Shown here: one piece after another, positions 34,407 through 42,873 of the stretch
Layout: each line of letters opens with the position of its first letter
How positions within the stretch are numbered: the stretch's first letter is position 1
Assembly: GCA_019353055.1 (NCBI GenBank)
Contig: JABAHL010000001.1
Coordinates: forward strand, 124,001 to 188,000
Reading direction: 5' to 3'
DNA length: 64,000 nucleotides
DNA from: Faucicola osloensis_C
GTDB taxonomy: Bacteria; Pseudomonadota; Gammaproteobacteria; Pseudomonadales; Moraxellaceae
The notes under the pieces: generated by a model
Databases searched by the model: none
What the model was told of the DNA's origin: nothing
The model's input: the letters and a program-made list of their open reading frames with translations, nothing else
Made by a program: the position numbers and the translations under genes

Positions 34407-35069
34407 ATGCGATTGCTGGTTGGTCGGTCTTGTAAAACTTTCACTCCCGCACCCAGTGCGATGGGTGGGCAACAAGGTTTTACCTTAATCGAAATCATGG
34501 TGGTTATCGTCATTTTATCTATTTTTGCTGGGATGATGAGTTTATCGGTTGGCAGTAGTGAAAATCGTAGAAACACGGCATTTTATGAGCGACTGACCAG
34601 TAATCTTGATTATGTGCGCTTGTTATCAACGGAACGCATGCAGCCCTATGGGCTGGCAATCAAACTGCCGCAAAATGACGCGCCCAATCAGCTGGTGGTG
34701 GTTAAACTAGAAAACGCCTTTACCCATTCTCAAAGTGCTCTTCGCAATGCCAATGCCGCCATAACCTCTCAACCTGCGCCCCCACAATGGGTGATAGAAA
34801 AACAAATCCCACCGCTGGATGTGCCAGACAACCTTGACGTCAAAATCCGCCCACTCGATAACCCGTTTAATACTAACGCCGCCCAAAATACCCAACCTGC
34901 CGCCAACTGGTTAAGCGGCAGCGAAGCACCGCCTGTGGTGTGGTTTGGGACAGGCGAGGCGACACCGGTGCAAATCAGCATCCAAAAAACCAATGCCGAC
35001 AAACAAACCTTTGCGGTTGGCAATCCCATTATCGTCAACCAAGCCGGGGCAATCGAGGTGGCAAAATGA
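34407..35069 (+). CDS. gspH: Type II secretion minor pseudopilin GspH
   Basis: A 220-residue prepilin-like protein. The prepilin peptidase site is G-Q-Q-G/F-T-L-I-E, cut after the Gly, with Glu at +5 of the mature protein. A hydrophobic helix (IMVVIVILSIFAGMMSL) follows, and then a globular GspH/FimT-type domain with a Pro/Asn/Ala-rich insert. It should sit in the pseudopilus of the type II secretion system, which pushes folded proteins through the outer membrane. The frame opens at a TTG (34389); the ATG at 34407 is preferred. Its stop overlaps the gspI start (ATGA at 35066), which indicates translational coupling. Order and coupling with gspI, J and K support the name. Confidence 0.88.
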   Translation: MRLLVGRSCKTFTPAPSAMGGQQGFTLIEIMVVIVILSIFAGMMSLSVGSSENRRNTAFYERLTSNLDYVRLLSTERMQPYGLAIKLPQNDAPNQLVVVKLENAFTHSQSALRNANAAITSQPAPPQWVIEKQIPPLDVPDNLDVKIRPLDNPFNTNAAQNTQPAANWLSGSEAPPVVWFGTGEATPVQISIQKTNADKQTFAVGNPIIVNQAGAIEVAK

Positions 35070-35488
35070 CCATGGCCACCTCAAATAGACTGGCTATCAG
35101 ACAGCATCAGCAAGGATTTACGTTACTTGAAGTCATGGTGGCATTAGCGATTTTGGCGGTAGTTGCGATATCAGCCAGCCAAGCCAGTCGCAGTTATGTG
35201 CAATCTGTGGATAACATGAAAACACGAACCTTTGGCTACTATGTGGCGCAAAACACGCTGGCAGAATTACGAGTACAAAAAACTTGGCTTGCGGCGTCTG
35301 ATACTCGGCAAATCACCTCGCAAGGCCGTCATTGGCAAGTGGTTATTTCACCGCAAACCATACAAACCAGTCCAGGCTTTGTCCAACCCATTCATATTCG
35401 CGTGGCACCTATTGTTGATGGCAGCGCAAAAAAAGACATCGTGGATATCGATGCAGTGCTGGTAAAGGATATGGGGACAACGCCGTGA
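35066..35488 (+). CDS. gspI: Type II secretion minor pseudopilin GspI
   Basis: A 140-residue minor pseudopilin, part of the GspI-J-K tip complex. The peptidase site is Q-H-Q-Q-G/F-T-L-L-E-V followed by the helix MVALAILAVVAISASQA. The conserved Y-V-x-Q-N-T-L-A-E-L-R segment is typical of GspI. The frame is open further left (34940), but the ATG at 35066 overlaps the gspH stop as ATGA and yields the normal length. Its own stop overlaps the GTG start of gspJ (GTGA at 35485). The two overlaps mean that H, I and J are translated as a coupled unit, suiting fixed stoichiometry in the pseudopilus tip. Confidence 0.9.
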   Translation: MTMATSNRLAIRQHQQGFTLLEVMVALAILAVVAISASQASRSYVQSVDNMKTRTFGYYVAQNTLAELRVQKTWLAASDTRQITSQGRHWQVVISPQTIQTSPGFVQPIHIRVAPIVDGSAKKDIVDIDAVLVKDMGTTP

Positions 35489-36297
35489 GCCCTTTTTTTA
35501 TTCATTCCTCTGCTGCAATAGCACCGCATAAAAAATCCCAGCAAGGCTTTACCTTAATCGAATTGATGATTGCGTTGGTGATTTTTGCGATGCTGGCATT
35601 GGCGGGATGGCAGATTATGGATAGTCTGACAAAAAGTCGTGAGCGTGGCTACCAACATCAAAAATCATTATCACAGCTTGATTATGCTTATTTACAGCTG
35701 TCGCAAGATTTGGCACAAACCAGCAATTATGTGGCGGTGCCAATCCTGTCAGCGACTGCCAATGATACGGCATCGACCAATAGTACCGCTATGACGCCAA
35801 CCTTTGTATTAAATGCGTCACAAATGAGTTTTATCCGTTTTGCCGCGCCCGATCCGCGTTATCAGCCGTCACCTATGCTAGCAAAAATACAATATTCGGT
35901 AGCAGGGGAAACGCTGACAAAACGGCGTTTTTACCAGTTAGACGACAACAACGAAACCCCTGCAACCAGTGTGTTATTGACAGGTATCAAGGATGCCAGC
36001 TGGCGAGCATTGACGCCTGACGCGGTGAGTGTGTTTCCAGATGAAGCCACGCTGCAAAAGGTACAGCAAATACAAGCGCAAAAAAAGACCAATCAAACCG
36101 CCAATGCTTCAACCAATCCGATTCCTAACACGCCTAATAACGCAACAGATCAAAATAGCAGTTTGCAAAATAGTATAGATTTAACCCCTTATCAGCAGTT
36201 ACCACGCGGCATCGAGCTTAATTTTAGTTATCAAGGCGAGCCGATTACTTGGCGATTTGCGTTACCAACCACACCACCAAACGCGCCCAACCCATAA
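35485..36297 (+). CDS. gspJ: Type II secretion minor pseudopilin GspJ
   Basis: A 270-residue minor pseudopilin starting with GTG at 35485, which overlaps the gspI stop. The peptidase site is K-S-Q-Q-G/F-T-L-I-E-L with the helix MIALVIFAMLALAGWQI. The mature part has the GspJ-type S-R-E-R-G-Y, Q-L-D-Y-A-Y-L-Q-L-S-Q-D-L pattern and ends with an R-G-I-E-L-N-F strand. An Asn/Thr/Gln-rich stretch (about residues 198-232) is an insertion relative to well-studied GspJ and may be a flexible loop. In the family GspJ pairs with GspI and GspK at the pseudopilus tip. Confidence 0.9.
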   Translation: MSPFFIHSSAAIAPHKKSQQGFTLIELMIALVIFAMLALAGWQIMDSLTKSRERGYQHQKSLSQLDYAYLQLSQDLAQTSNYVAVPILSATANDTASTNSTAMTPTFVLNASQMSFIRFAAPDPRYQPSPMLAKIQYSVAGETLTKRRFYQLDDNNETPATSVLLTGIKDASWRALTPDAVSVFPDEATLQKVQQIQAQKKTNQTANASTNPIPNTPNNATDQNSSLQNSIDLTPYQQLPRGIELNFSYQGEPITWRFALPTTPPNAPNP

Positions 36298-36323
36298 TTC
36301 AATCAAATTCTGCCAATTAAACC

Positions 36324-37547
36324 ATGCCAACAAACCGCCCTCCGTCTAAAATTTTTGCAAATGTTGCCATAGCAGACCACCCATATCGGCATGGGCAACA
36401 AGGCATGGCGCTACTGACTATTTTGTTGTTGGTTGTGGCGATTACCATCGTGGCAGGCAGTATGCTTGCCAATCAAAAAGTGATGATTCGAGAATTTGAG
36501 CTGACTAAAGGTCAAGGGCAGCTTAGAGAATATGCCTTGGCAGGCGAAGCGATGGCGACCAATTTGATTGCGCAAGACAGCCAAGTCAACCAAGTCGATA
36601 GTTTAACAGAGGCTTGGGCAAAACCACTGGCACAGCAAACCATCAATCAAGCCAAAGTCAGCATTAAAATCGACGATGATGCCAGCCGTTTTAATGTTAA
36701 CAACCTGTATCACGATGGCAAAGTGGATGATACGGCACTGGCTTTTTTTCAGGCGCTGTTACAAGCCAATGGCTTATCGCCCAACATTGCGATGGCGGTG
36801 CTCGATTGGCAAGACCCAGACAGTGACACCCGTACCGACGGTGGCGCAGAAGCAGCGTATTATCAAAGTACGGGCAAAAAAATGGCGATGGGTATTGCCA
36901 ACCAGCCGTTTATCTCAATCAATGAATTGCAACATGTGCGCGGTATGGATAGCGAAGGATTGCAAAAATTAGCGCCTTATCTGACCGCAGTGCCATATTA
37001 TCTGCCCATGAATATCAACACGGTGAAGCCCGAACTATTAACCATACTGGTGAATTTACCCGCCGCAACCAGCGGCAACCATCCGCAAGGCTCAAAACGT
37101 TCGAACAGTAATGACGCACCACAATCTGGGCAAGACACTAGCGCAGCTTCAAATGTGGCGGCTACCCACCAAATCGACGATACGGCAATCATCAATTGGG
37201 CGAATGCCCGAGAAAACAACCTACCGGTGCAAAACTTGAGTCAATTGTGGGCAGTACCAAGTTTTGCCCAGATTGACGAGCGTAACAAAGCACGCATCGC
37301 CAAGCTGTTAGCCACCCAAAGTCAAAATTTTCACGTCGTTGTCAGCGTCAAAAGTGACGACAAGCAGCTTTTTTTGCATAGCCAAATCGCTAAGATTTTA
37401 CCTAAAGCTGACAATGACGCAGCGCCTGCCTCCGGTGTGCCAGCGACACCCATCCCAGCACCAGTCAATACGCAAAATGGCACGCAAAATAACACGCCGC
37501 CACAAATCATCACTTACAACCGCCAATTTTTACCCTTTGCCCAATAA
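36324..37547 (+). CDS. gspK: Type II secretion minor pseudopilin GspK
   Basis: A 407-residue protein, the largest minor pseudopilin, which caps the pseudopilus. The peptidase site is H-G-Q-Q-G/M-A-L-L-T: position +5 is Thr instead of Glu, which is the known hallmark of GspK. The helix ILLLVVAITIVAGSML follows, then the large alpha domain with S-R-F-N-V-N-N-L, VLDWQDPDSDTRTDGGAE (metal-binding Asp region), P-F-I-S-I-N-E-L and N-I-N-T-V-K-P-E-L-L. An Asn/Ser/Gln-rich loop (about residues 245-275) and a Pro/Ala/Asn-rich tail are additions. It starts 27 nt after gspJ and ends the gspHIJK block. No gspC-G, L or M genes are in the window. Confidence 0.92.
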   Translation: MPTNRPPSKIFANVAIADHPYRHGQQGMALLTILLLVVAITIVAGSMLANQKVMIREFELTKGQGQLREYALAGEAMATNLIAQDSQVNQVDSLTEAWAKPLAQQTINQAKVSIKIDDDASRFNVNNLYHDGKVDDTALAFFQALLQANGLSPNIAMAVLDWQDPDSDTRTDGGAEAAYYQSTGKKMAMGIANQPFISINELQHVRGMDSEGLQKLAPYLTAVPYYLPMNINTVKPELLTILVNLPAATSGNHPQGSKRSNSNDAPQSGQDTSAASNVAATHQIDDTAIINWANARENNLPVQNLSQLWAVPSFAQIDERNKARIAKLLATQSQNFHVVVSVKSDDKQLFLHSQIAKILPKADNDAAPASGVPATPIPAPVNTQNGTQNNTPPQIITYNRQFLPFAQ

Positions 37548-37723
37548 GGCAGCAAAGAAATAAATTGGCTTCAACATTCTCAGTTATTTTATGTTTATTT
37601 TAATCAGTTATTTGTTGCTGGCGTATTCTAGGGTAAAATAAGGGGTTTTTCTTGGGCGTTGTTGAATGACGATGGGGCAGAAAACGGGCACAAAAGCGTT
37701 GTCAACACAACGGATACAGATGC

Positions 37724-37754
37724 AACCTAGACATAACCTAGACATAACCTAGAC
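37724..37754. repeat. 11-bp tandem repeat ahead of the purine permease gene
   Basis: The unit aacctagacat is repeated two full times plus nine bases (37724-37754) and ends 21 nt before the ATG of the permease gene. It is inside the expected leader, so changes in copy number would shift promoter-to-start spacing. Confidence 0.7.
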
Positions 37755-37775
37755 GCATAAATTGGGTGAATATAG

Positions 37776-39074
37776 ATGAATGTAATCGAGCGCTATTTTG
37801 GCATAGATGGTCGCAATACAACGATAAAAACTGAAATTTTGGCAGGTCTGACAACCTTTTTGACCATGGCTTATATTATCTTTGTCAATCCCGACATGCT
37901 GGCAAAAGCCGGGATGGATAAAGGGGCGGTATTTGTGGCGACGTGTCTAGCCTCAGCGCTGGGCTGTTTTTTGATGGGATTGATTGCGCGTTTGCCCGTG
38001 GCATTGGCACCTGGCATGGGTCTAAATGCGTTTTTTACTTTTACTGTGGTCTTGGGGATGGGTAAAAGCTGGCAAGTGGCGTTGGGTGCGGTATTTATTT
38101 CAGGCTTGCTCTTTGTGCTGATTAGTGCCTTTAAACTGCGTGAATGGATTATCAACGCGATTCCCTATACCCTTAAACAAGGTATCGTGGCAGGGATTGG
38201 GGCATTTTTAGCGTTTATTGCGCTTAAAAGCTCAGGCATCATCGTGGCAAGTCCCGCTACGTTTGTGACCATGGGCAAACTCACTGATTTTGGTCCTGCG
38301 ATGGCGATTTTAAGTTTTTTTCTGATTGTCGTATTTGTGCAGCGTAAAGTCCCTGCAGCAGTGATGTTGTCAATTTTAATTGTGACGGTGATTAGCTTGT
38401 TGGCAGGGGAAACCCATTACTCAGGGATTGTGTCAATGCCGCCATCGATTGCACCGACCTTTATGCAGTTAGACATTGCAGGTGCGCTTGATGTGAGTAT
38501 GGTTAGCGTGATTTTTGCCTTTTTATTCGTGGTGTTATTTGATACATCAGGCACATTAATCGGTGTGACCAAAAAAGCCGGGTTAATGTCTAGCGATGGT
38601 CAAATCCCGAATCTAGGTAAAGCCTTGTTTGCTGACTCAACGGCGGCTGTAGCAGGGTCATTGCTAGGGACTTCATCAGTAACGAGTTATGTAGAAAGCA
38701 CAGCTGGGGTGGCAGCGGGTGGACGCACCGGTTTGACCGCGATTGTGGTGGGTGTGTTATTTTTATTGGCGTTATTTTTTGCCCCATTGGCTGGGATGAT
38801 TCCTGCGTATGCGACGGCAGGAGCGATTTTTTATGTTGCGGTATTGATGCTATTTACGCTGCGTGAGATTGATTGGGATGACTTGACAGAAGCGTCACCT
38901 GTCGCGGTAGTGCTGCTGTTGACGCCGCTTACCTTCTCAATCGCGGATGGGATTGCGTTAGGTTTTATCACCTATACCATTGCCAAATTGGTGAGTGGAC
39001 GTTATAAAGAAGTTAGCCCTGCGGTTTGGGTGTTAACGGTGATTTTATTGGCAAAATTGATTTTTTTGAGCTAA
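37776..39074 (+). CDS. AzgA-type purine permease (adenine/guanine/hypoxanthine)
   Basis: Inner-membrane nucleobase transporter of 432 residues with 12-14 helices. The start ERYFGIDGRNTTIKTEILAG, with LTTFLTMAYIIFVNPD, is the standard opening of the AzgA branch (AdeP/AdeQ and GhxP/GhxQ). Further motifs are LAPGMGLNAFFTF, FDTSGTLIGVTKKAG and GTSSVTSYVESTAGVAAGGR. It imports purine bases with protons; base specificity cannot be set from sequence. The start at 37776 follows a GGTGAA-like box. No purine riboswitch was found in its leader. It is followed by a bidirectional terminator shared with the 6S RNA gene. Confidence 0.92.
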   Translation: MNVIERYFGIDGRNTTIKTEILAGLTTFLTMAYIIFVNPDMLAKAGMDKGAVFVATCLASALGCFLMGLIARLPVALAPGMGLNAFFTFTVVLGMGKSWQVALGAVFISGLLFVLISAFKLREWIINAIPYTLKQGIVAGIGAFLAFIALKSSGIIVASPATFVTMGKLTDFGPAMAILSFFLIVVFVQRKVPAAVMLSILIVTVISLLAGETHYSGIVSMPPSIAPTFMQLDIAGALDVSMVSVIFAFLFVVLFDTSGTLIGVTKKAGLMSSDGQIPNLGKALFADSTAAVAGSLLGTSSVTSYVESTAGVAAGGRTGLTAIVVGVLFLLALFFAPLAGMIPAYATAGAIFYVAVLMLFTLREIDWDDLTEASPVAVVLLLTPLTFSIADGIALGFITYTIAKLVSGRYKEVSPAVWVLTVILLAKLIFLS

Positions 39075-39089
39075 TCAATCGATGAGCAA

Positions 39090-39127
39090 AAAAAACCATC
39101 TAGCCGAATTGGGTTAGATGGTTTTTT
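39090..39127. terminator. Bidirectional terminator of the permease gene and 6S RNA
   Basis: A perfect 13-bp stem (aaaaaaccatcta / tagatggtttttt) with a 12-nt loop and T runs on both strands lies between the permease gene (rightward) and the 6S RNA gene (leftward). Confidence 0.9.
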
Positions 39128-39137
39128 ATTAAATTTT

Positions 39138-39330
39138 GGTCCAGAGTACCGCTGTCTATGTGAACCCATGAACTGTAACGTTCAGGGTGGGTATGGCAAC
39201 CACTCTTAAGGCTTCCTGAATCATCGAAGCGTAGCTGGATGCAGGCTTGCACAACAAGTGAAAAGAACGCATACCCTTATATAAATTATCAGCTCAGGTA
39301 AAACCATAAACTGGCGAATACCCCAGATGC
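39138..39330 (-). ncRNA. ssrS: 6S RNA
   Basis: A gene-free interval whose minus strand reads as a 6S RNA of about 190 nt. 6S RNA mimics an open promoter and binds sigma-70 RNA polymerase in stationary phase. The 5' end TCTGGGGTATTCGCC and the 3' end GCGGTACTCTGGA form the closing stem: TCTGGGGTA pairs fully with TACTCTGGA when G-U pairs are allowed. Segments lining up in order with E. coli 6S RNA are GTATTCGCCAG, ACCTGAGCTGATAATTT, AGGAAGCCTTAA (near 39210) and CCTGAACGTTACAG. A good promoter (39335-39363) starts transcription near 39328, and the terminator at 39090-39127 ends it. Identification is from memory of the E. coli sequence, so an Rfam search should confirm it. The usual neighbour ygfA is not here. 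Confidence 0.85.
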
Positions 39331-39334
39331 ATGT

Positions 39335-39363
39335 ATTGTAGCAGATTACCTAAAATGATGCAA
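39335..39363 (-). promoter_or_regulatory. Sigma-70 promoter of 6S RNA
   Basis: On the minus strand, -35 TTGCAT (39358-39363) and -10 TACAAT (39335-39340) are separated by exactly 17 bp. The expected start falls near 39328, matching the 5' end of the 6S closing stem. Confidence 0.75.
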
Positions 39364-39543
39364 AAGCTCGCTCATTAATTCAATGATTGATTAAATTAAT
39401 CAAACTTGACGGTCAAAAGACCATTCAAATCGTCAACACACATCACAAGGTTTTTTGTTCTCATCACCTCGCTTAGCAGTTAACAGTTAACAGGCTTAGC
39501 ATTTAACAGGCTTTGCAGTTAACAGAATGACGCAAAATCAGGG

Positions 39544-39573
39544 TTAAAGAGATGGAGCGAGCTATGCTATAAT
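39544..39573 (+). promoter_or_regulatory. Promoter of gpmI with extended -10 element
   Basis: The extended -10 TGCTATAAT ends at 39573, and a -35-like TTAAAG (39544-39549) stands 18 bp upstream. The predicted start near 39580 gives a leader of about 55 nt before the gpmI ATG. Confidence 0.6.
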
Positions 39574-39634
39574 TTTCAAAATTTTTTTAATACTAGTTTT
39601 GTATTTCCTTATTTTAGCTTTTCTAGAGGCAACA

Positions 39635-41257
39635 ATGAATCAAGCGTCTAACTCGGTTAACCATCAATCGACGGTTAAAAAAATCCCTCATGTGTTGATG
39701 ATTTTAGATGGTTTTGGATATCGCGAAGATCAGCGTGATAATGCGATTGCCGCGGCGCACACCCCAAACCTTGATTATTTGTATCAGCATTATCCCCATG
39801 GGTTGATTTCAGGGTCAGGTGAAGACGTGGGATTACCCGCAGGGCAGTTTGGTAACTCTGAAGTCGGGCATATGAATTTGGGGGCAGGTCGTATTTTGTA
39901 CCAAGACTCTACCCGTATTCACAAAGAAATCCGCGAACAGCAATTTTTTAGCAACCCTGCATTAACCGAAGCAGTAAAGCTTGCCAATGACAAACACGCC
40001 AATGTGCATATCATGGGATTGTTATCTGATGGGGGAGTTCATTCGCATCAAGATCATATTGTCGCGATGGTGGAGTTGGCATTGCAGCAGGGTGCAAAGC
40101 AGGTCTTTATCCATACATTTTTGGACGGTCGTGATACGCCGCCTAAAAGTGCGGACAATTATGTTGCACAATTAGAACAAGCACTTGCCACGCTTAATGA
40201 GCGATATGAGGGCACGGCTTATTTGGTCAGTCTTATTGGTCGCTACTTTGCGATGGATCGGGATAAACGTTGGGATCGGGTACAGCAAGCGTATGATTTG
40301 CTGACCCAAGCCAAAGCAGAACGGGTGGTGCAATCAGGGGCTGAAGCAATTAGCGCAGCGTATGGCGCAGGTGAAAGTGATGAGTTCGTTAAGCCGACTT
40401 GGGTGCGTTATGCTGACCAAAACGCTGATTTTGGCACTATCCAAGACAATGACAGTGTGATTTTTATGAATTTTCGTGCCGACCGTGCCCGTGAAATTAG
40501 CCAAGCACTGGTATCAGCTGATTTTGATGGCTTTACGCGTGAAAAACTGCCAACGCTGTCAAAATTTGTGATGCTGACCAAATACTCCGATGAGTTACAA
40601 AACAATGGCGTGACCAGTATCGCTTTTGAACCGACATCGCTAACCAACACCTTAGGCGAGTATTTGCAATTGCAAGGCAAAACCCAACTGCGCATTGCGG
40701 AAACCGAAAAATACGCGCACGTGACTTTCTTCTTTAGTGGTGGGCGTGAAGCAGAATTTGAAGGGGAGCAGCGGATTTTGGTCAATTCGCCTTCGGTGGC
40801 TACTTATGATTTACAACCTGAAATGAGTGCACCAGAAGTCACTGAAAAATTGACCCATGCCATCAATTCCGGTGCGTATGATGTACTGATTGTGAATTAT
40901 GCCAATGGCGATATGGTAGGGCACACAGGTGTGTTCGACGCCGCTGTCAAAGCCGTCGAAACGTTGGATAACTGTGTAAAAACCATTGCTGATTGTGTGC
41001 TTGCCAATCATGGGCATTTACTGATTACTGCTGACCATGGCAATGTTGAACAAATGCAGGATTATGATAGCGGACAGGTACATACCCAGCACACCACAGA
41101 GTTAGTGCCATTTATTTATGTCAATGAGCAAGCGCCTGATACCGTGCACATTCGCACGGGTGGTAAGCTATCGGATGTGGCGCCAACCCTATTGGACTTA
41201 ATGCACCTTGCCAAACCTGCCGAAATGACAGGTGAAAGCTTAATCGTAGCAAACTAA
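39635..41257 (+). CDS. gpmI: 2,3-bisphosphoglycerate-independent phosphoglycerate mutase
   Basis: Glycolytic enzyme interconverting 3- and 2-phosphoglycerate with a phosphoserine intermediate and two Mn ions. The 540 residues comprise a roughly 18-residue polar extension (NQASNSVNHQST) and the normal enzyme. Visible are VLMILDGFGYRE (first metal Asp), the catalytic S75 in F-G-N-S-E-V-G-H-M-N, FLDGRDTPPKSA, MNFRADRARE and the second metal set NYANGDMVGHTG and LLITADHGNVEQM. The frame opens at a TTG (39599), but the ATG at 39635 has AGAGG upstream. The S41 protease gene follows 23 nt later, so they may share the promoter at 39544-39573. Cytosolic monomer by family knowledge. Confidence 0.96.
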   Translation: MNQASNSVNHQSTVKKIPHVLMILDGFGYREDQRDNAIAAAHTPNLDYLYQHYPHGLISGSGEDVGLPAGQFGNSEVGHMNLGAGRILYQDSTRIHKEIREQQFFSNPALTEAVKLANDKHANVHIMGLLSDGGVHSHQDHIVAMVELALQQGAKQVFIHTFLDGRDTPPKSADNYVAQLEQALATLNERYEGTAYLVSLIGRYFAMDRDKRWDRVQQAYDLLTQAKAERVVQSGAEAISAAYGAGESDEFVKPTWVRYADQNADFGTIQDNDSVIFMNFRADRAREISQALVSADFDGFTREKLPTLSKFVMLTKYSDELQNNGVTSIAFEPTSLTNTLGEYLQLQGKTQLRIAETEKYAHVTFFFSGGREAEFEGEQRILVNSPSVATYDLQPEMSAPEVTEKLTHAINSGAYDVLIVNYANGDMVGHTGVFDAAVKAVETLDNCVKTIADCVLANHGHLLITADHGNVEQMQDYDSGQVHTQHTTELVPFIYVNEQAPDTVHIRTGGKLSDVAPTLLDLMHLAKPAEMTGESLIVAN

Positions 41258-41280
41258 CAGTTAATGGGTACAACTATCCT

Positions 41281-42813
41281 ATGGTAACGCAGCGTCTCAA
41301 AACACTATCTAACCCTACTTTCAAAAGACATGTTATCGCGCTGGCATTGTGGGGGATAGGTTCATTGGGTTATGCTGCTAGCCGACCGCCTGTCAATGCG
41401 CCTGTCAAACCACCTGTTACTTCTGCTGCCTCAGTTGCGGCAAAAACCAATAAAACGGCATTAACACCTGCAATCACTCAGGCGATTGCAGGTGTCAATC
41501 CTACTGCCGTACCCGTTAGTGTGGTGAATGCACCTAATGCTGTACCAGATGGCGCTGATGATGACAATTTGTCGGATGACGGCGCTGATGATGGCGGGGA
41601 AGTGGATATTACGTCAACCACCCCTATAGTGACTAATCCCGCCAATCAGCCAAACCTATACACTCAGCCAAAAGACACTCAGCCTATCGCCCCAGCCTCT
41701 GGGCAAATCCAGCAAGTGGCATTGGGGGCGGTATCACCTGTCACGGTCGAAAAATTTGTCAAAATGATTGATATCATCCGTCAAAATTATGTGACGAATG
41801 TCGATGATGAATCGCTGTTTGCCAATGCGATGGCAGGCACTTTAGCTGGTCTCGATCCTTATTCTGAATATCTGGATGCAAACGCGTTTGAAAACCTAAG
41901 GTTATTTACCGAAGGCGATATTGGCAGTATTGGCGTGAGTGTGAGTTTTCATGCCGATGTAGATAGCTGGGTGTTTGATGATGTGCTCCCCAACTCGCCT
42001 GCCGCCAAAGCGGGTATTCAGCGCGGCAATTATTTGCATCAAATCAATGATAATAAGCTGGACAGCACCCGAACCCCACAAGACGTCGATCAGCTGCTAA
42101 CAGGTATCGCAGGGACAACGGCTCGCTTGTTAGTCTCGGATAAAGGTCGTCGTAAACATCTGGTGGTGGTGCAAAGAACCTTGGTCCAACAACAAGCTAT
42201 GAGTGCCAACATCATTAATGGTGTTGCAGTGATGCAAATCCCCGTGTTTCAAAACAATACCCAGCAGCAATTTTTAATGGCACTTACCAAATTAAATCAG
42301 CCGTTTAGCGTGCTGGTACTTGATTTGCGCAATAATCCAGGTGGCGTGTTGTCAGCTGCCAATGATATCGCAAGCTTATTTATGAACGATAAAGTGGTGG
42401 TGCAGATTAAAAATCGCCAGGGCATACAAGAGGTGATGCGCACCCACGGCAAAGCCCAGTTTGCGGAATTACCGCTGGTCGTCTTGCAAAATCGTTATTC
42501 CGCTTCGGCGGCTGAAGTATTAGCCAGTGCGCTACAAAACAACCAACGTGCCAAGGTGTATGGCGAAACCAGTTATGGTAAAGGCTCTATCCAAAGCATT
42601 GTACCCATCAATGACAATGAAGCGGTAAAGCTAACGGTCGCTCATTATTACTCAAGTAAAGGTGAGAAAATTGATGGCGTAGGCGTCAAACCCGATGTGA
42701 CTTTGACTGGCGCAGAAACGAGTTGGCAAGATCAGGTATTAGCGGATTTGCAAACCACCAAACGAAGCAATCAATTTTTACTTAAACCTACGTCAACGCC
42801 CCAGTCTTTTTAA
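41281..42813 (+). CDS. S41-family carboxy-terminal processing protease (CtpA-like)
   Basis: A 510-residue secreted serine protease. The signal peptide covers about residues 1-33 (basic start, then VIALALWGIGSLGYAA with cleavage after Ala). A long Pro/Val/Ala/Asp-rich linker follows to about residue 150, and then a PDZ domain (GSIGVSVSF to LLVSDKGR) and the S41 catalytic domain. The catalytic pair is S409 in Y-S-A-S-A-A-E and K434 in Y-G-K-G-S-I-Q, with Q438 after it. DLRNNPGGVLSAA is the other family signature. It should trim the C-termini of periplasmic or envelope proteins and may regulate cell-wall hydrolases. It is probably cotranscribed with gpmI. Confidence 0.9.
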   Translation: MVTQRLKTLSNPTFKRHVIALALWGIGSLGYAASRPPVNAPVKPPVTSAASVAAKTNKTALTPAITQAIAGVNPTAVPVSVVNAPNAVPDGADDDNLSDDGADDGGEVDITSTTPIVTNPANQPNLYTQPKDTQPIAPASGQIQQVALGAVSPVTVEKFVKMIDIIRQNYVTNVDDESLFANAMAGTLAGLDPYSEYLDANAFENLRLFTEGDIGSIGVSVSFHADVDSWVFDDVLPNSPAAKAGIQRGNYLHQINDNKLDSTRTPQDVDQLLTGIAGTTARLLVSDKGRRKHLVVVQRTLVQQQAMSANIINGVAVMQIPVFQNNTQQQFLMALTKLNQPFSVLVLDLRNNPGGVLSAANDIASLFMNDKVVVQIKNRQGIQEVMRTHGKAQFAELPLVVLQNRYSASAAEVLASALQNNQRAKVYGETSYGKGSIQSIVPINDNEAVKLTVAHYYSSKGEKIDGVGVKPDVTLTGAETSWQDQVLADLQTTKRSNQFLLKPTSTPQSF

Positions 42814-42873
42814 GCTCATCACCTAAGCAGTCACCCAATAACCTCTCATATTTATCATCGGGTTGAATTTATT

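Noticed and set aside
37548..37775. Purine riboswitch ahead of the AzgA-type permease gene
   Set aside because: The conserved loop and junction sequences of purine aptamers are absent; only the 11-bp tandem repeat is seen.
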